NCBI RefSeq assembly: GCF_037200945.1
Contig: NZ_JBBCGP010000001.1
Span: forward strand, 3,594,501-3,658,500
From: Methylovirgula sp.
GTDB lineage: Bacteria; Pseudomonadota; Alphaproteobacteria; Rhizobiales; Beijerinckiaceae
DNA length: 64,000 bases
Reading direction: 5' to 3'
Each line of letters begins with the position of its first letter. Within the stretch, counting starts at the first letter, position 1. Position numbers and translations under genes: made by a program. A model generated the notes under the pieces. The model had not been told where the DNA came from. It searched no databases and saw nothing but the letters and a program-made list of their open reading frames with translations. Positions 61,850 to 64,000 of the stretch are shown in pieces.

Positions 61850-61945
61850 AGCTCCTCCGTGGTCGCTAAGGCGCTCAGATGTTCTCGATCTCTGCGGACA
61901 GGGGCCGTATCCGCGCGAACGCGCCGACCAGATCAGCATCCTCGA

Positions 61946-62475
61946 TCAACGATATCCATATGAGGGGATTATTTTCTTCAGCTTCGGAAGCCAACCGCTA
62001 ACCGTCAATCCGTCCGGGAAACATTTTTCCAAGATGCTGAGCGAGATGAAGCCACGCTCGATGCCCCAGCCGAGGCGCCAACAGCACGGCCAACGAGCGG
62101 TCTGCCGCAGTGACGAGCTCGGGGCCAATTCCAGCAGGCCTCCGCGTTTGACATCGGGCTTCATAATCTCGACGCGTTGTCCTGCGAGCTGCAACTTCCA
62201 ATCGTCAGTCCTGGCGTTCGGAAAGTATTGGTCCAAATGCCGCCAGCCGGTGGCTCTCGGATTGAAGAACCGGCTCGATCAGATATTCCACAGGACCAAA
62301 ATTATCTCGGGCGATTGAAAGCATCGCCCAACATTTGCCGGCCGGATTGACTCGAGTAAATCTAGCACGGATCCATGCTTTAAGAATTTACTTGAAAAGC
62401 CTGCGTAATGCCCCGAAGAGCAACGAGTGCTTTCCGCCGATCACCCGAATGTCGAGGTAGGCTCCCGGCACAGGG
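61946..62475 (-). pseudogene. mqo: decayed malate:quinone oxidoreductase (mqo) 3' remnant
   Basis: Minus-strand fragments in shifting frames line up in order with the C-terminal half of Mqo: YLDIRVIGGKHSLLFG (about 62412-62460), GFSSKFLKHGSVLDLLESIR followed by PANVG, DNFGPVEYLIEPVLQS, YFPNARTDDWKLQLAGQRVE followed by GGLLE (to about 62125), PELVTAADRSLAVLLA, and finally ILEKCFPDG...LPKLKKIIPSYG with a normal stop at 61946. At least four frameshifts separate them, so no protein can be made. GYGG-like sequence near 62515 may be an older upstream remnant after an internal deletion. Membrane-bound Mqo oxidises malate to oxaloacetate; the organism must rely on malate dehydrogenase or another mqo copy. 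Confidence 0.8.
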
Positions 62476-62530
62476 CGAGTTACAGGCTTGATTCATCTAA
62501 ACTCCACCATACCCATTTGATTTTACTAGT

Positions 62531-62861
62531 TTTGACGGCGTGTGCGTTCTCAATAGCTTTCGATCCCGCTGCTTAGAGCAGCACGGATGGTATTCAAATC
62601 TTGCGGGCCCTCATAGACTTTAGCGGGGCGACGGTATCGACTTATGTTGGAAGTTTGGGCGAGTCATATCCCGCAATGAAACTTGGGGCATTGCCTTCCG
62701 ATCGAAAGTGGCGTCGGCAACTCGCTGTGGCCGGACCATCCGCGGTCGGGACCCGATCATGGAGTTAGAATTGACAAGTCATGTGCGCATCACGGCTGGA
62801 TGCAAATCGCATCGACGCAACCTTAATTTTGGCCGAACGTTGTTAAAGCTGGAGGACGATT
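62531..62861. other. intergenic region upstream of small soluble protein
   Basis: About 330 bases without a credible gene. GCTGCT-TAG-AGCAGC (about 62569-62583) is a small hairpin. A TTGACA at about 62772 may be the -35 box for the downstream gene, but no good -10 follows at the right distance. A 64-codon plus-strand frame here has no family resemblance and overlaps the real gene. Confidence 0.4.
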
Positions 62862-63068
62862 ATGACCAAATCGAACCCGTCTCTTGCCGCGGAAGCCGCT
62901 AAACGCGACGCTGTGGACAAGGCAAAAGCTGCGACCAAGGCAAAGCCGGAGGACAGCGAACTCGACGAGGCGTTGGAAGAATCCTTTCCTGCAAGCGACC
63001 CGCCGTCGCAGACGCAGCCAGAGACCGGCGTTGGTACGCCGCCGACTACGCCGCGGAAAAAGCCCTAG
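62862..63068 (+). CDS. small acidic soluble protein, unknown function
   Basis: A 68-aa protein without signal or membrane segments. The N-terminal half is a Lys/Ala-rich helix (AAKRDAVDKAKAATKAK). The centre has the motif LDEALEESFPASDPPSQTQPE, which I have seen as the core of short proteins in many Alphaproteobacteria, and the tail is Pro/Thr-rich and basic. GGAGG lies nine bases before the ATG. Such proteins are often stress- or stationary-phase-linked, but no regulatory motif supports that here. Function unknown. Confidence 0.7.
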   Translation: MTKSNPSLAAEAAKRDAVDKAKAATKAKPEDSELDEALEESFPASDPPSQTQPETGVGTPPTTPRKKP

Positions 63069-63206
63069 CAGCGGCTGGCATTCTATACGACGAGACTTGT
63101 CGAAGAGCCGCGGTCCCACCCATAGGTCGGCAGTCTTGCTGGGTAGAGTTCTGAGAAGGACGTCGGCGCAGAATTCTTCCGCCGCCTCCGGGTTGCGGAG
63201 ACTGGG

Positions 63207-63566
63207 CTACGCCACAAGTTGAACTTCTTCAGCCTGAGCCAAAACCTGACGAACCGCCGCGGCGCGCGGTGGCTTGGAGATGAAAGCAAAGCGACGCCAG
63301 GCGGTCGGCAAAGCTAATGATTTGTCGCCCGTGAAAACGACCGGCACACCGCGCGCGGTCAACACAGACGCCAGCCCAAACGTCTCACCATCTGCGGCGT
63401 TAACATCAATGAAGGCGATGTCGAATCGCTCGCCCAAGACCTCGCTTGCGCCAGCCACGGAACGTTTGGCAATCACGGCAACCGAGGTGATGTCCGTCAG
63501 CACGCTTTCCAGCGCGATCCTCGCGACGACATCGTCTTCCACAATGAGAATGCGCAGCTTTTTCAT
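63207..63566 (-). CDS. single-domain response regulator (receiver only)
   Basis: A 119-aa CheY-like receiver. Acidic pocket Asp11 and Asp12 (ILIVEDDVVAR), phosphoacceptor Asp54 (IAFIDVNAAD), Thr79 in VVFTGDK and Lys98 in FISKPP are all present, so phosphorylation should be possible. No output domain follows, so it would act by protein contact or phosphorelay. I start at ATG 63566 (MKKLRILIVEDD); a longer frame upstream adds a non-family leader. It is convergent with the small acidic protein gene. The partner kinase is not in the window. Confidence 0.88.
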   Translation of the reverse strand: MKKLRILIVEDDVVARIALESVLTDITSVAVIAKRSVAGASEVLGERFDIAFIDVNAADGETFGLASVLTARGVPVVFTGDKSLALPTAWRRFAFISKPPRAAAVRQVLAQAEEVQLVA

Positions 63567-63862
63567 GCCATGACCTCCGCGTCGATAGCGGTTAAACCAA
63601 GCGGGGCCTAAAAAGTTTCGCGGCGTGAAAACGCCGGCTTGTGCGCAATGGCACAAATCAAGTGGACCCGCTTCGCCCTCCGCTCAGTTCGGGACAATAG
63701 GCGTCCCATCCTGAACACAAGTTGAGGGGCCGATGAGTATGTCATTCATGTCTCAAACCTCCATCTGCCGACACAAATGCGCCGTCTTTGCCCTTCAAGT
63801 GCCGGTCTTCATCAATTTGACACGGAACTTGCAGGCCTGCGTTCGCAATGGCCAAAGGAGAA
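63567..63862. other. intergenic region before the last gene
   Basis: Nearly 300 bases. A 54-codon frame from ATG 63733 runs into the next gene in another frame and looks like chance. No clear operator, RNA gene or repeat is seen. Confidence 0.4.
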
Positions 63863-63865
63863 ATG

Positions 63866-64000
63866 ATGCCGTTGAAGACCGATTCGATGATTAAAATCAA
63901 TATTCAGAAATTTGCCGGTGCCGCGCTTTTGCTGATCTCCGCTTGCGCTGTTTCATCGTCCGCCCAAGCCTTCACTTGCGATGATGTGCGCCATCTGACG
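63866..64000 (+). CDS. start of an exported protein, 3' end outside window
   Basis: Only the first ~45 codons are visible. ATG 63866 follows AAAGGAG at five bases; another ATG lies one codon upstream with poorer spacing. The sequence reads MPLKTDSMIKINIQKF, then a hydrophobic core AGAALLLISACAVSSSAQA, a Sec signal peptide with likely cleavage after AQA; ISAC could instead be a lipobox. The mature part begins FTCDDVRHLT. The family cannot be told from this fragment. Confidence 0.6.
   Translation, partial: MPLKTDSMIKINIQKFAGAALLLISACAVSSSAQAFTCDDVRHLT

Noticed and set aside
63733..63897. 54-codon frame from ATG 63733
   Set aside because: It overlaps the start of a better-supported exported protein in another frame and has no signal, motif or coding bias.

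Overview
The window is a GC-rich chromosomal segment that I place in the Hyphomicrobiales (Rhizobiales), probably a Beijerinckiaceae-like or methylotrophic lineage. This rests on gene content and order only. The clues are an F0 ATP synthase operon with both b' and b subunits, separate from F1; an alphaproteobacterial dciA-dsbA-smc block; a large coiled-coil protein resembling the growth-pole-ring protein of polar-growing Rhizobiales; a formaldehyde-activating-enzyme-like paralogue; and an intergenic inverted repeat of the rhizobial mosaic type.

Layout. 1-5.2 kb: 3' part of an oxalate/formate-type MFS transporter, a membrane KAP P-loop NTPase, ettA and a small YbjQ-like protein. 5.75-11.4 kb: a methionine-cycle operon in which an ArsR-methyltransferase fusion regulator, metF and metH are joined by two TGATG junctions; its promoter carries a perfect 20-bp palindrome in the spacer. 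11.5-14.2 kb: an aldehyde dehydrogenase behind a GntR-type operator, an AmiD-like amidase and a glycine-zipper lipoprotein. 14.3-14.7 kb: RNase P RNA. 14.7-19.7 kb: the 1673-aa pole-ring-like protein. 20-24 kb: an Hpt protein, a [2Fe-2S] ferredoxin with its reductase, an outer-membrane channel and an FNR-type regulator around an FNR-like box.

24-30 kb (minus strand): pabB-pabA-pabC, sixA, ycjX and ycjF. 30-37.4 kb: DUF6111, CCA-adding enzyme, a membrane protein, an Old Yellow Enzyme gene broken by one frameshift, mfd and sdhE. 37.5-43.1 kb: dciA, dsbA, yccF, smc and a small membrane gene. 43.1-46 kb: the Fae-like gene, a composite repeat, small secreted proteins and a TonB-like protein. 46-49 kb: the F0 operon atpI-atpB-atpE-atpF'-atpF. 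49-58 kb: DUF2865, gltX, a GT21-like glycosyltransferase, a His/Cys-rich secreted protein, DAHP synthase, gor, rpiA, gph and tRNA-Val(CAC).

58.2-64 kb looks more accessory: a bicupin oxalate decarboxylase, a DUF1275 protein, a ThrE exporter, a heavily decayed malate:quinone oxidoreductase gene, a small soluble protein, a lone receiver domain and the start of a secreted protein.

Most of the window is housekeeping. I did not find a convincing new multi-gene system. The strongest leads are the methionine-cycle promoter with its probably leaderless regulator mRNA, the near-identical 44-residue repeats in the pole-ring-like protein, the Fae-like protein lacking the catalytic histidine, and the mqo remnant.
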